Source: Alphaproteobacteria bacterium UBA7691
GTDB lineage: Bacteria; Pseudomonadota; Alphaproteobacteria; Ferrovibrionales; Ferrovibrionaceae
Length of the DNA stretch: 64,000 nucleotides
Direction: 5' to 3'
Assembly (NCBI GenBank): GCA_002482765.1
Contig: DLGP01000096.1
Coordinates: forward strand, 1 to 64,000
The translations under genes were made by a program, and so were the position numbers. Every line of letters starts with the position of its first letter. The stretch's first letter is position 1. This document shows positions 25,452 to 33,565 of the stretch, in pieces. The notes below the pieces were generated by a model. That model was not told the DNA's origin, did not search any database, and was given only the letters and a program-made list of their open reading frames with translations.

Positions 25452-26474
25452 TCAACGGATCGGCCAAGCATACATCAGGCCACCCTTGGTCCACAGTTCG
25501 TTCGGGCCGCGATCCAGCTTGAGGGCGCTGCCCTTGCCGACGTTACGCTCGAAGCTTTCGCCGTAATTGCCGACCTGCTTGATGATGTTGTAGGCCCACT
25601 TCTCGTCAACGCCGAGCGCCTTGCCCATGCCCGGGGTGGCACCCAGGATGCGCTTCACGTTCGGATCCGTGGAAGAAGCCATCATCTGATCAACATTGGC
25701 CGAGGTGATGCCGTATTCCTCGCCTTCAACCATGGCGAAGAGCGACCAGCGCACCAGATCCATCCACTGGTCGTCGCCATGACGCACCATCGGGCCGAGC
25801 GGCTCCTTGGAGATCACTTCCGGCAGCAGGATATGCTCTTCCGGCTTCGGGGTCTGGGTGGCACGCACCGAGGCAAGCTGCGAACGATCCGTGGTGAACA
25901 CGTCGCAACGACCCGACACATAAGCGCCGACAACTTCATCCTGCTTCTCGATCACCACCGGCTTGAAGCTGAGCTTGTTGGCGCGGAAATAATCGGCAAG
26001 GTTCAGTTCGGTGGTGGTGCCCGGCTGCACGCAGACGGTGGCGCCGTTCAGTTCCTTGGCGCTCTTCACGCCCAGCTTGACCGGCACCATGAAGCCCTGG
26101 CCGTCATAGAAATTGACGGCAACGGCATTCAGGCCCAGCGCGGTGTCGCGCTGCAAGGTCAGCGTGGTGTTGCGGGTCAGCACGTCGATTTCACCCGACT
26201 GCAAAGCCGTGAAACGCTGCACCGGGGTGAGCGCCACCACTTCATGCTTGCTGGCATCGCCGAACAAAGCCGCCGCGATCGAGCGGCACACGTCCACGTC
26301 GATACCCGACCACTTGCCCTGGCTGTCCGGCGCGCTGAAGCCGGAAACGCCGGTGGACACGCCGCACATCACCTTGCCGCGCGCCTTGACCGCATCCAGC
26401 GTCGCGCCCGCCTGGGCGCCCTGGGCCGCCAGCACGAGTACCGCAGCAGCAGCGGCCGATTTCAGAAATTGCAT
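25452..26474 (-). CDS. aapJ: General L-amino acid ABC transporter substrate-binding protein
   Basis: A 340-residue periplasmic binding protein. It has a signal peptide (MQFLKSAAAAAVLVLAAQGAQA), then GATLDAVKARGKVMCGVSTGVSGFSAPDSQGKWSGIDVDVCRSIAAALFGD and the family end FERNVGKGSALKLDRGPNELWTKGGLMYAWPIR. It delivers L-amino acids to AapQM. Its close homologue is encoded 294 bases upstream (26769-27788), so the importer has two alternative receptors. It is the first gene of aapJQMP. Confidence 0.92.
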   Translation of the reverse strand: MQFLKSAAAAAVLVLAAQGAQAGATLDAVKARGKVMCGVSTGVSGFSAPDSQGKWSGIDVDVCRSIAAALFGDASKHEVVALTPVQRFTALQSGEIDVLTRNTTLTLQRDTALGLNAVAVNFYDGQGFMVPVKLGVKSAKELNGATVCVQPGTTTELNLADYFRANKLSFKPVVIEKQDEVVGAYVSGRCDVFTTDRSQLASVRATQTPKPEEHILLPEVISKEPLGPMVRHGDDQWMDLVRWSLFAMVEGEEYGITSANVDQMMASSTDPNVKRILGATPGMGKALGVDEKWAYNIIKQVGNYGESFERNVGKGSALKLDRGPNELWTKGGLMYAWPIR

Positions 26475-26768
26475 GGGTTATCCCCTTCCCTGTTTTGAAC
26501 AAACCATTCGTCGGTTGTGGATTTGGTTCCCTCAAACCCTGTGCGTAAACTATCACGTTTGCACAAACCCCGACAACCCAGCCTAATCCACGGTCAACGC
26601 ACCGTGCAATCTTTCCAGGCTGCCATGTTCGTTAGCAGTTTTTGTACCAAGTGCAGAATCCGCTGATTTTGCGGCGCACAATAAGCAAGGGGGCGAACTT
26701 GCTGCCCGCCCCTGCCCATATCAACCGCATTTGCCCGTTAATCCGGCAAAGGACGCAAACGGATCATT

Positions 26769-27788
26769 TTAGCGGATCGGCCAGGCGTAAATCAGGCCGC
26801 CCTTGGTCCACAGCGCGTTGACGCCACGCTCCAGCTTCATACCGCTGCCCTTGCCAACATTGCGCTCGAAGCTGTCGCCGTAATTGCCGACCTGCTTGAC
26901 GATATTGTAGGCCCATTTCTCGTCAACACCGAGTGCCTTACCCATGCCCGGGGTGACGCCAAGCAGGCGTTTCACATTCGGATCATTCGATTTCAGCATC
27001 TCGTCGACATTCGCCATGGTGACGCCGTATTCCTCGGCCTCGATCATGGCAAACAGCGCCCAGCGCACCAGATCCTGCCACTGATCATCGCCATGGCGCA
27101 CATACGGCCCCAGCGGCTCCTTGGAGATCACTTCCGGCAGGATCACATAATCATCCGGATTGGCGCTGCGCAGCGACCGCGCCGAGGCAAGCTGCGAGGT
27201 ATCCGAAGTATAGACATCGCAACGGCCGGCGAAGAAGGCCGCCACCAATTCATCCAGCTTCTCGAACACCACCGGCTTGAGGTCCAGCTTGTTGGCGCGG
27301 AAATAATCGGCCAGGTTCAGCTCAGTGGTGGAACCGGATTGCACACAGACGCTGGCGCCGCTGAGCTGCTTGGCGCTTTTCACCCCCAGCTTGACCGGCA
27401 CCAGAAAGCCCTGGCCGTCATAGAAGGTGACACCGGTGGGGTTGAGGCCGATGGCGGCATCACGCTGCAAGGTCAGCGTGGTATTGCGTGACAGCACGTC
27501 GATTTCGCCGCTCTGCAAGGCGGTCAGGCGCGCCTGCGAGGAAAGCGGCACATACTGCACCTTGCTGGCATCGCCAAACAAAGCCGCCGCAACGGCGCGG
27601 CACACATCCACGTCGATGCCCTTCCACTCGCCCTTGCTATCCGGCGCGCTGAACCCGCCCAGCGACGTGTTGACGCCGCAATGCAGCACACCACGCGCCT
27701 TCACGGCATCAAAGGTGGCGCCGGCCTGGGCAACAAGCGGCGTCAGCAGCATAGCTGCGGTCAGCGCCAATGTTTTGAGAGTATTCAT
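26769..27788 (-). CDS. Second AapJ-like amino-acid-binding protein
   Basis: A 339-residue binding protein, very similar to the adjacent AapJ along its whole length: both have NTTLTLQRD, the DGQGF-VPVKLGVKSAK segment, LNLADYFRANKL, ILPEVISKEPLGP and a WTKGG..YAWPIR end. Signal peptide MNTLKTLALTAAMLLTPLVAQA. ATG 27788 is chosen over 27800 because GGCGGGG precedes it at a better distance. No permease or ATPase genes belong to it alone, so it probably shares AapQMP. The two differ in residues lining the ligand cleft, so specificity may differ. Confidence 0.88.
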   Translation of the reverse strand: MNTLKTLALTAAMLLTPLVAQAGATFDAVKARGVLHCGVNTSLGGFSAPDSKGEWKGIDVDVCRAVAAALFGDASKVQYVPLSSQARLTALQSGEIDVLSRNTTLTLQRDAAIGLNPTGVTFYDGQGFLVPVKLGVKSAKQLSGASVCVQSGSTTELNLADYFRANKLDLKPVVFEKLDELVAAFFAGRCDVYTSDTSQLASARSLRSANPDDYVILPEVISKEPLGPYVRHGDDQWQDLVRWALFAMIEAEEYGVTMANVDEMLKSNDPNVKRLLGVTPGMGKALGVDEKWAYNIVKQVGNYGDSFERNVGKGSGMKLERGVNALWTKGGLIYAWPIR

Positions 27789-27845
27789 GGTCCCCGCCAT
27801 TTTGTGACAATTTTATGACACAGCCACTCTGGCGCCTGCCCCGGC

Positions 27846-28289
27846 CTAATGCAAGAGCGCATCAGCCAGCCCCAGCAGCACGGCATAACGCGCCGTTTTG
27901 GCCAGCGCCACGATGGGCAGGAAACGCCAGAACGGATAGTGCAGCAGGCCGGCCGCCAGGGTGAGCGGATCGCCGATCACCGGCAGCCAGGATAACAGCA
28001 GGCTCCAGCCGCCGAAGCGCTGAAACCGCAATGCGGCCTTGTCAAGTTGCGCCGGCCCGACCGGAAACCAGCGCCGATGCTGAAAATGCAGCAGGTAGCG
28101 CCCGAGCAGCCAGTTCAGGCATGACCCGAGTGTATTGCCGCTGCTGGCGACCAGCAGCAGCAGCCAGAGCGGCGCCAGCCCGGCCTGCTGCGCTGCCAGC
28201 ACGGCAGGCTCGGATGGCACCGGCACAATGCTGGCTGCCAGCAAAGCCCAGCCAAAAATGCCGGCCAGCGACAGCGCCGTATCGGTCAC
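27846..28289 (-). CDS. YqaA-family membrane protein
   Basis: A 147-residue polytopic protein of the YqaA/DedA-related (VTT domain) family: FGWALLAASIVPVPSEPAVLAAQQAG, LLLLVASSGNTLGSCLNWLLGRYL, and FGGWSLLLSWLPVIGDPLTLAAGLLHYPFWRFL. The S-P-SE and SW-P--GDP-T--AG motifs are characteristic. Family members are thought to affect lipid or small-molecule transport; the function here is unknown. It follows the M20 peptidase gene by 14 bases. Confidence 0.85.
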   Translation of the reverse strand: MTDTALSLAGIFGWALLAASIVPVPSEPAVLAAQQAGLAPLWLLLLVASSGNTLGSCLNWLLGRYLLHFQHRRWFPVGPAQLDKAALRFQRFGGWSLLLSWLPVIGDPLTLAAGLLHYPFWRFLPIVALAKTARYAVLLGLADALLH

Positions 28290-28303
28290 ACCTCAACCGC
28301 CGC

Positions 28304-29695
28304 TTATTGCAGCGGCGAGCCTTCACCCAGATCCCACAACAGGCCAGCCATCATCGCCAGCCCTTCGCGCATCACCGGCAGCAGCACATGCTCGTTGGGC
28401 GCATGCTGCGAACAGGCGGCATAGGAATGCGGCACCCAGACAGTAGGCAGCCCAAGGGTTTCCGAGAACACGTCATTCGGCAGCGAGCCGCCAAGATTGG
28501 GCAGCAAAGCCGGCTTCACGCCGGTGGTGCGCGCCACCGAAGCCACCGCCCATTTGACATAAGAATGTTCGGGATCAAGCCGCGTGGCGCGGAAATATTC
28601 GGTGCGCGCCAGATCAACCTGCACCACACCCAGGCCCTGGCGCTGCAAATGGCGGCGCAAGGCGGGCAGGAATTGCTGCGGATCGGTGCCGACGACAAAA
28701 CGAATCTGGCAATGCGCCGTCGCCTTGCCAGGGATGGCATTGACCGGGGCTTCCGGATTGCCGGTCTTGAACGCCAGCACATCGAAGCTGCACCAGCCAT
28801 AAACCCGCTCCGGCGGCGTCAAGCCCGGCTCGCCCCACCAGGCATCCACGGCGGGGCCGTCGCTGCCGCCGCCCACAGTGCAATCGGCCAGGGCGGCACG
28901 CACCGAAGCCGGCAATTCCGCCGGCACCCATTCCGGGATACGAATCTGCCCGGTGGGCGAAGCAATCGACGCGATGGCATGCGACAGGATGATGCCCGGA
29001 TCGGCCAGCAGGCCGCCCCAATTGCCGGAATGATGCGCGCCATTACGCAGATCGACGGTGAGGTCAAAATTCATCGCGCCGCGCGAGCCGCAATACAGCG
29101 TCGGCCGCTCGGGCGACAGGCGCGGGCCGTCGGAAGCCAGGAACAGGTCGGCGCCCCAGCTTTCGCGCTGCTGCTTGCAGAAAGCATCCAGGCCGGGCGA
29201 GCCAACTTCCTCGCCGGTTTCCAGCAGCAGCACCACGTTAAAGCCCAGCTTGCCGCCGCGCGCCTGCAACACCGCCGCCAGCGCGGCGATATTCACGGTA
29301 TGCTGGCCCTTGTTGTCGGCTGTGCCGCGGCCATAAAGCTTTTCGCCTTCCTGCACAATCTGCCAGGGCGACAGGCCGCTGCGCCATTGCGCATCCTGGC
29401 CGCGAATCACATCGCCATGACCATAGGAGAATAGTGTGTGCCTGGCGCCCGGCTCGCGCCGCGTCGCCACCAGGAACGGGCCGCCATTGGGCGCCGGATT
29501 GGGGTGGATTTCACAGGTAAAGCCCAGTGCCTCCAGGCTGCCGCGCATCTCTTTTTCAAGATAATCGCCCAGCACCGCCCGGCGGTCGGGATTCTGGCTT
29601 TCGGTGGGAATCGCCACCCGGCGGGCCAGATCGGCGGTGAAACCGCCCTGGTCAAGATAGTCGGTGGCGGCACGGATAGCGGTTTCACGGCTCAT
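28304..29695 (-). CDS. M20-family metallopeptidase / amidohydrolase
   Basis: A 463-residue zinc hydrolase with the M20 (ArgE/DapE/CPG2) arrangement: the first metal motif LFSYGHGDVI, the bridging Asp in YGRGTADNKGQHTVNIAAL, the EEVGSPG general-base/metal segment (LLLETGEEVGSPGLD), the dimerisation domain, and the C-terminal metal His region (VWVPHSYAACSQHAPNEHVLLP). Members remove N-acyl groups or cleave dipeptides; the substrate is not determinable. ATG 29695 is preferred over 29713. It faces the divergent metC-like gene. Confidence 0.88.
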   Translation of the reverse strand: MSRETAIRAATDYLDQGGFTADLARRVAIPTESQNPDRRAVLGDYLEKEMRGSLEALGFTCEIHPNPAPNGGPFLVATRREPGARHTLFSYGHGDVIRGQDAQWRSGLSPWQIVQEGEKLYGRGTADNKGQHTVNIAALAAVLQARGGKLGFNVVLLLETGEEVGSPGLDAFCKQQRESWGADLFLASDGPRLSPERPTLYCGSRGAMNFDLTVDLRNGAHHSGNWGGLLADPGIILSHAIASIASPTGQIRIPEWVPAELPASVRAALADCTVGGGSDGPAVDAWWGEPGLTPPERVYGWCSFDVLAFKTGNPEAPVNAIPGKATAHCQIRFVVGTDPQQFLPALRRHLQRQGLGVVQVDLARTEYFRATRLDPEHSYVKWAVASVARTTGVKPALLPNLGGSLPNDVFSETLGLPTVWVPHSYAACSQHAPNEHVLLPVMREGLAMMAGLLWDLGEGSPLQ

Positions 29696-29798
29696 GTCGG
29701 GGCTCCCTGGCAATTATTCTCATACATACAACTCCGGCCTCAGGCTGGAAAGCGCCGGCCGGCTTTGCGATAGTCGGCGGCCTCACTGGAGTTCAGCC

Positions 29799-30977
29799 AT
29801 GCAAGACGAAACCAAGCTCGCCACCCTGGGCCGCGATCCCGAAGGCCATCATGGCGCGGTGAATATCCCGGTCTATCGCGCCTCCACCATCCTGCAACCC
29901 GATCTGAAAACCCTGAAGCAGGTGCAGGCGGCGCGTGAACGCGACGAGCAGGTGGTGTCCTATGGCCGTATCGGCACGCCGCTGACCTATGCGTTTGAGA
30001 ATACCCTGGCCGAACTGGAAGGCGGCTATCGCGCCATGGGCTTCCCCTCGGGTGCCGCCGCCTGTTCCGGCGCGCTGCTGGCGGTGCTGAAAGCCGGCGA
30101 CCACCTGCTGATGGTGGATACCACCTACGGCCCGACCCGGCATTTCTGCGACACGGTGCTGAAACGCTTCGGTGTTGAAACCACCTATTACGACCCCACC
30201 ATCGGCACCGGCGTGGCCGCGCTGTTCCGCTCCAATACCCGGGCGATCTTCACCGAAAGCCCTGGCTCGCTCACTTTCGAGGTGCAGGATATTCCGGCCA
30301 TCGCCGAGATTGCCCATAAGCATGGCGCCAAGCTGCTGCTCGACAATACCTGGGGCACACCGCTTTATTTCAAGAGCTTCCAGCATGGCGTTGATCTGTC
30401 GATCCATTCCGCCACCAAATATATCGTCGGCCATTCCGATGCCCAGCTTGGCATCGTGATCGCCACCAAGGAAAGCTGGCCGGATTTGCGCGACAGCACA
30501 CGCGCCATCGGCACCGCTGCCGGGCCGGACGAGGTTTTCCTCGGCCTGCGTGGCCTGCGCACCATGGCGGTGCGGCTGGAGCGCCACATGCGCAGCGCCA
30601 TCGAGATTGCGCATTGGCTGCGCAGCCGGCCGGAAGTGGCGGCGGTGTATCACCCGGCCTTGCCGCAAGACCCGGGCCATACCCTGTGGCGCCGCGATTT
30701 CCTAGGCGCCTGCGGCCTGTTCGCCTTTGAACTGAAGCAGAGCTTCAACGAAACCCAGGTGGCGGCTTTTGTCGACGATCTGGAATTATTCGGCATCGGC
30801 TATTCCTGGGGCGGCTTTGAAAGCTTGGTGACCCTGGCCATGCCGCATCGCCTGCGCACCGCCAATCCCTGGACCGGGCATGGCGCGCTGCTGCGCCTGC
30901 ATATCGGCCTGGAGGCAGTGGATGACCTGCGCGACGACCTCAAGGCTGGCTTCGAGCGGCTGAACAAGGCCGGCTGA
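29799..30977 (+). CDS. metC: Cystathionine beta-lyase
   Basis: A 392-residue PLP enzyme of the Cys/Met-metabolism family. It shows the tyrosine motif VSYGRIGTPLTYAFENTLAELEGG, FPSGAAACSGALLAVLKAGDHLL, the PLP lysine in SIHSATKYIVGHSDAQLG, and the C-terminal SWGGFESLVTL that marks cystathionine beta-lyases (the gamma-synthase group has a different sequence there). It cleaves cystathionine to homocysteine, pyruvate and ammonia. ATG 29799 is chosen because MQDETKLATLGRDP matches the family N-terminus. Confidence 0.9.
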   Translation: MQDETKLATLGRDPEGHHGAVNIPVYRASTILQPDLKTLKQVQAARERDEQVVSYGRIGTPLTYAFENTLAELEGGYRAMGFPSGAAACSGALLAVLKAGDHLLMVDTTYGPTRHFCDTVLKRFGVETTYYDPTIGTGVAALFRSNTRAIFTESPGSLTFEVQDIPAIAEIAHKHGAKLLLDNTWGTPLYFKSFQHGVDLSIHSATKYIVGHSDAQLGIVIATKESWPDLRDSTRAIGTAAGPDEVFLGLRGLRTMAVRLERHMRSAIEIAHWLRSRPEVAAVYHPALPQDPGHTLWRRDFLGACGLFAFELKQSFNETQVAAFVDDLELFGIGYSWGGFESLVTLAMPHRLRTANPWTGHGALLRLHIGLEAVDDLRDDLKAGFERLNKAG

Positions 30978-30984
30978 GCCAGGC

Positions 30985-31842
30985 ATGGGCGTTTCCGCCA
31001 TTATCGTCGCCTATAACAGCGGCGCCGTGATCGGGTCCTGCCTCGACAGTCTGGCCGGGGTGGATGAAATTATCGTGGTGGACAATGCCGCCGATGCCGC
31101 GCTGGCGCTGCGGCACGGCATCCGCTACATCCGCAATCCGCGTAACGAAGGCTATGGCAGCGGCAATAATATCGGGGTTGCGGCAGCCAGCCATGACTGG
31201 CTGCTGCTGGTCAACCCCGATGCCGCCTTGCAGCCGGATGCGCTGGCGGCTTTGCTGCGGGCGGCACAGCTCTATCCCGATGCCGCATTGCTGATGCCGC
31301 AAATCCTCAATCCCGATGGCAGCATCGAGCCAAGCCATGATGCCGGCTTGTTCCATAAACGCGCCATGCCGCGCCGGCGCAGCGACCCGCCGCCCGAAGG
31401 CGATCTCTGCGCCGATTTCATGTCTGGCGCGGTGCAGTTGATCCGGCGCGACGCCTTCCTGGCGGTGGGTGGCTTCGATCCCGCCATCTTCATGTATTAC
31501 GACGATGACGACCTGTGCCTGCGGCTGCGCCGCGCCGGCCATGCCCTGGTGCGGGTGCAGGCGGCCCGGGCCTATCATATCGGCGGCGGCTCGTCGGGCA
31601 GCAGCGAAAACGTGCTGCGCCTGAAACACCGCAACATGGCCTGGTCGCGGCTTTATCTGGAACAGAAATATAATGGCACAAGCGCGGCCTGGCGCCATGG
31701 CCTGGCCTTGCTGCTGCGGCGCCTGAGCAAAGGCTGGCTTTATCGCCTGAGCGGCAGCCGCGCCAAGGCAGCCCGCGACCTGGCCTATGCCAGCGGCTTT
31801 GCCGCATTCCTATTGGGCCGGCCGGCGCCTAGAAACCTGTAA
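30985..31842 (+). CDS. Glycosyltransferase family 2 (rhamnosyltransferase-like)
   Basis: A 285-residue GT-A enzyme. VSAIIVAYNSGAVIGSCLDSL opens the nucleotide-binding fold, RNPRNEGYGSGNNIGVAAA and WLLLVNPDAAL hold the DxD-like (NPDA) metal/sugar-nucleotide site, and FMSGAVQLIRRDAFLAVGGFDPAIFMYYDDDDLCLRLRRAGHALV is the acceptor-side ED-x-DL-x-R motif in D form. It probably transfers a deoxysugar such as rhamnose to a surface polysaccharide or lipid; the acceptor is unknown. It begins seven bases after metC but functionally stands alone. Confidence 0.85.
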   Translation: MGVSAIIVAYNSGAVIGSCLDSLAGVDEIIVVDNAADAALALRHGIRYIRNPRNEGYGSGNNIGVAAASHDWLLLVNPDAALQPDALAALLRAAQLYPDAALLMPQILNPDGSIEPSHDAGLFHKRAMPRRRSDPPPEGDLCADFMSGAVQLIRRDAFLAVGGFDPAIFMYYDDDDLCLRLRRAGHALVRVQAARAYHIGGGSSGSSENVLRLKHRNMAWSRLYLEQKYNGTSAAWRHGLALLLRRLSKGWLYRLSGSRAKAARDLAYASGFAAFLLGRPAPRNL

Positions 31843-31853
31843 GGGAGAAAACC

Positions 31854-32612
31854 ATGAGCCAGGATGTGCTGACTGAAACCCAAAACGGCGTGCTGACCAT
31901 CACGCTGAACCGGCCGGCGAAGAAAAACGCCCTCACCGCCGCGATGTATGCCGCCGTGGCCGATGCCCTGGCCGCAGCCCAGGCCGATGCAGCGATCCGC
32001 GTGGTAGTGCTGACCGGGGCCGGCGGCGCCTTCACCGCCGGCAACGATCTGAACGATTTTCTCAGCAATCCGCCGCGCGGCGAGGAAACCCCGGTGGCGC
32101 GTTTCCTGCGCGGCATAAGCACATTCGAGAAACCACTGATCGCGGCGGTGGCCGGCGTTGCCGTAGGCGTGGGCACCACACTGCTGCTGCATTGTGATCT
32201 GGTCTATGCCGCGCCCTCAGCCCGGCTGCAATTACCCTTCGTCAACCTGGCGCTGGTGCCGGAAGCGGCCTCGTCGCTGCTGCTGCCGCGCCTTGTGGGC
32301 CACCAGAAAGCGGCGGAATTGTTCTATTTCGGCGAAGCGTTTGACGCAGAAACGGCGCAGCAATTGGGCATCGTCAATGCCGTGGTGGCAGAGGACCAGT
32401 TGCTGGCCCATGCCCAGGCCCGCGCCGCTTTGCTCGCCAAAAAAGCGCCCACCGCCATGAAGCTGGCCAAGCAGCTGATGCGCCAGCCGGCCGCCGATGT
32501 GCCAACCCAGATGGCCGCCGAAAGTGTGCATTTCGGCAACCAGCTCAAATCCACCGAAGCCCGCGAGGCGATGACCGCCTTCTTCGAGAAGCGGACGCCG
32601 AATTTCGGTTGA
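31854..32612 (+). CDS. Enoyl-CoA hydratase/isomerase family protein
   Basis: A 252-residue crotonase-fold protein. GVLTITLNRPAKKNALTAAMY is the CoA-binding start, VVLTGAGGAFTAGNDLNDF provides the first oxyanion-hole backbone region, and IAAVAGVAVGVGTTLLLHCDLVYAA the second. The catalytic glutamate positions of true hydratases are not obvious (NLALVPEAASSLLLPRLVG has the second-Glu region), so it may be an isomerase or hydratase of unknown specificity. GGGAGAAAACC precedes the ATG. Confidence 0.85.
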   Translation: MSQDVLTETQNGVLTITLNRPAKKNALTAAMYAAVADALAAAQADAAIRVVVLTGAGGAFTAGNDLNDFLSNPPRGEETPVARFLRGISTFEKPLIAAVAGVAVGVGTTLLLHCDLVYAAPSARLQLPFVNLALVPEAASSLLLPRLVGHQKAAELFYFGEAFDAETAQQLGIVNAVVAEDQLLAHAQARAALLAKKAPTAMKLAKQLMRQPAADVPTQMAAESVHFGNQLKSTEAREAMTAFFEKRTPNFG

Positions 32613-32620
32613 GCCAATGT

Positions 32621-32902
32621 TCAGCGCGGCGGCCAATCCTGCGCCCCATGCAGCAAGCGCAGGATGGCAATGCCGTCTGGCAACACTTTATAGATATAGA
32701 ACCATGGCAGGGATGGCAGCACATATTCGCGCGTTTCCTGCCATCGGCCGGGCCGTCCGCGATAGGGATGCTCCAGCAAAGCGACAGGCGCCTCGCGCAG
32801 AATTTGACCAATGCGCCGAGCCTGCCCTGGATCGCTTTCAGCAATATGGGCTACGATGCCTGCCAGATCGCGCTTTGCTGCGGTCACCCAGATGACGCGC
32901 AT
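32621..32902 (-). CDS. RelE/ParE-family toxin
   Basis: A 93-residue basic protein of the RelE/ParE superfamily. It shows VIWVTAAKRDLAGIVAHIAESDPGQARRIGQIL (N-terminal strand plus helical hairpin), LLEHPYRGRPGRWQETREYVLPSLPWFYIYKVLPDGIAILRLLHGAQDWPPR. The R-E-x-x-P-x-x-P-Y-x-x-x-Y pattern and the terminal RLLHGAQ-WP are diagnostic. ParE members poison DNA gyrase, RelE members cleave mRNA; the sequence is closer to ParE-like forms. It lies three bases after the antitoxin gene. Confidence 0.9.
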   Translation of the reverse strand: MRVIWVTAAKRDLAGIVAHIAESDPGQARRIGQILREAPVALLEHPYRGRPGRWQETREYVLPSLPWFYIYKVLPDGIAILRLLHGAQDWPPR

Positions 32903-32905
32903 TGA

Positions 32906-33181
32906 TCAAGCCGCGTTGCGTTTTTTATGTCTCTCCGTGGCGGCTTCAATGATTGCGTCCATCTCCGCCATCACTTCCTCATGGGAATGTACGCGGCCGG
33001 CGGCGAGATCATCCAGCCCCTCCTGCACCCGGGCGCGGAGCCAGGCATCGTAGCTGGCATAACTTTCCAGCGCTTCGGCGATGATGGCGGATTTGCTGCG
33101 GCCCTGGCTTTCGGCGATGCGGCCGATGGCTTCATCCAGGGCAGGATCGATGCGGGCGGTGATGGTGCTGGTCTTGGTCAT
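32906..33181 (-). CDS. Ribbon-helix-helix antitoxin (CopG/ParD-like)
   Basis: A 91-residue protein. Residues 1-45 (TSTITARIDPALDEAIGRIAESQGRSKSAIIAEALESYAS) form a ribbon-helix-helix DNA-binding unit; the acidic C-terminal half would wrap the toxin. It precedes the toxin gene by three bases, in the usual antitoxin-first order. A perfect 10-bp inverted repeat lies two bases upstream of the ATG and is the expected autoregulatory operator. No ribosome-binding site separates the operator and ATG, so the message may be leaderless or weakly translated. Confidence 0.88.
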   Translation of the reverse strand: MTKTSTITARIDPALDEAIGRIAESQGRSKSAIIAEALESYASYDAWLRARVQEGLDDLAAGRVHSHEEVMAEMDAIIEAATERHKKRNAA

Positions 33182-33183
33182 GC

Positions 33184-33208
33184 GAATACAATGTATTACA
33201 TTGTATTC
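33184..33208. promoter_or_regulatory. Toxin-antitoxin operator (perfect inverted repeat)
   Basis: GAATACAATG, TATTA, CATTGTATTC: perfect 10-bp arms around a five-base centre, immediately upstream of the antitoxin ATG. A ribbon-helix-helix dimer pair would be expected to bind here for autoregulation. Confidence 0.8.
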
Positions 33209-33258
33209 AGCGTCAATCCGGTTTTAGAGCACGCTGCGATTAGATTGACGCGCTGCGT

Positions 33259-33493
33259 TGCGTCTGGAGGCGGTAGGCCGATAGGAGAAGCGCGCAGCAG
33301 GTACCTTGCGGTACCTGCAAGCGTTTCGACGGCCCAAGCTCGCGAGCGTCCAGTGGACGCTCGTGAGCGCAGGGCGATGCCGCCTCCAGGCGCAACCCCG
33401 GAGGGGCCGGGCGCTTTTGCGTTTTGCGCGTGTCGCCCGGCTTGTCCGTAGCCCCACTACGCCCGGCGCCGGGCTCCTCCGCAAAACGCAAAA
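33259..33493. repeat. Nested-palindrome intergenic element
   Basis: A G+C-rich non-coding block built from several inverted repeats. An outer stem 33259-33273/33380-33394 (15 bp, one G:T) encloses two hairpins, 33297-33318 (9-bp perfect stem, loop TTGC) and 33338-33368 (15-bp stem, one mismatch), which gives a cloverleaf shape. A second unit follows: TTTTGCGTTTTGCG (33415-33428) pairs perfectly with 33480-33493 and encloses 33406-33413/33434-33441 partly and the palindrome GCCCGGCGCCGGGC (33461-33474). No convincing ORF fits. It looks like a repetitive intergenic element or structured RNA. Confidence 0.65.
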
Positions 33494-33565
33494 TCGCCGC
33501 GGCGCAGCCATTTCCATATGAAAATGAAGCGGTCTAAACTCTCTCCCCTAGGGAGAGACACAGGC

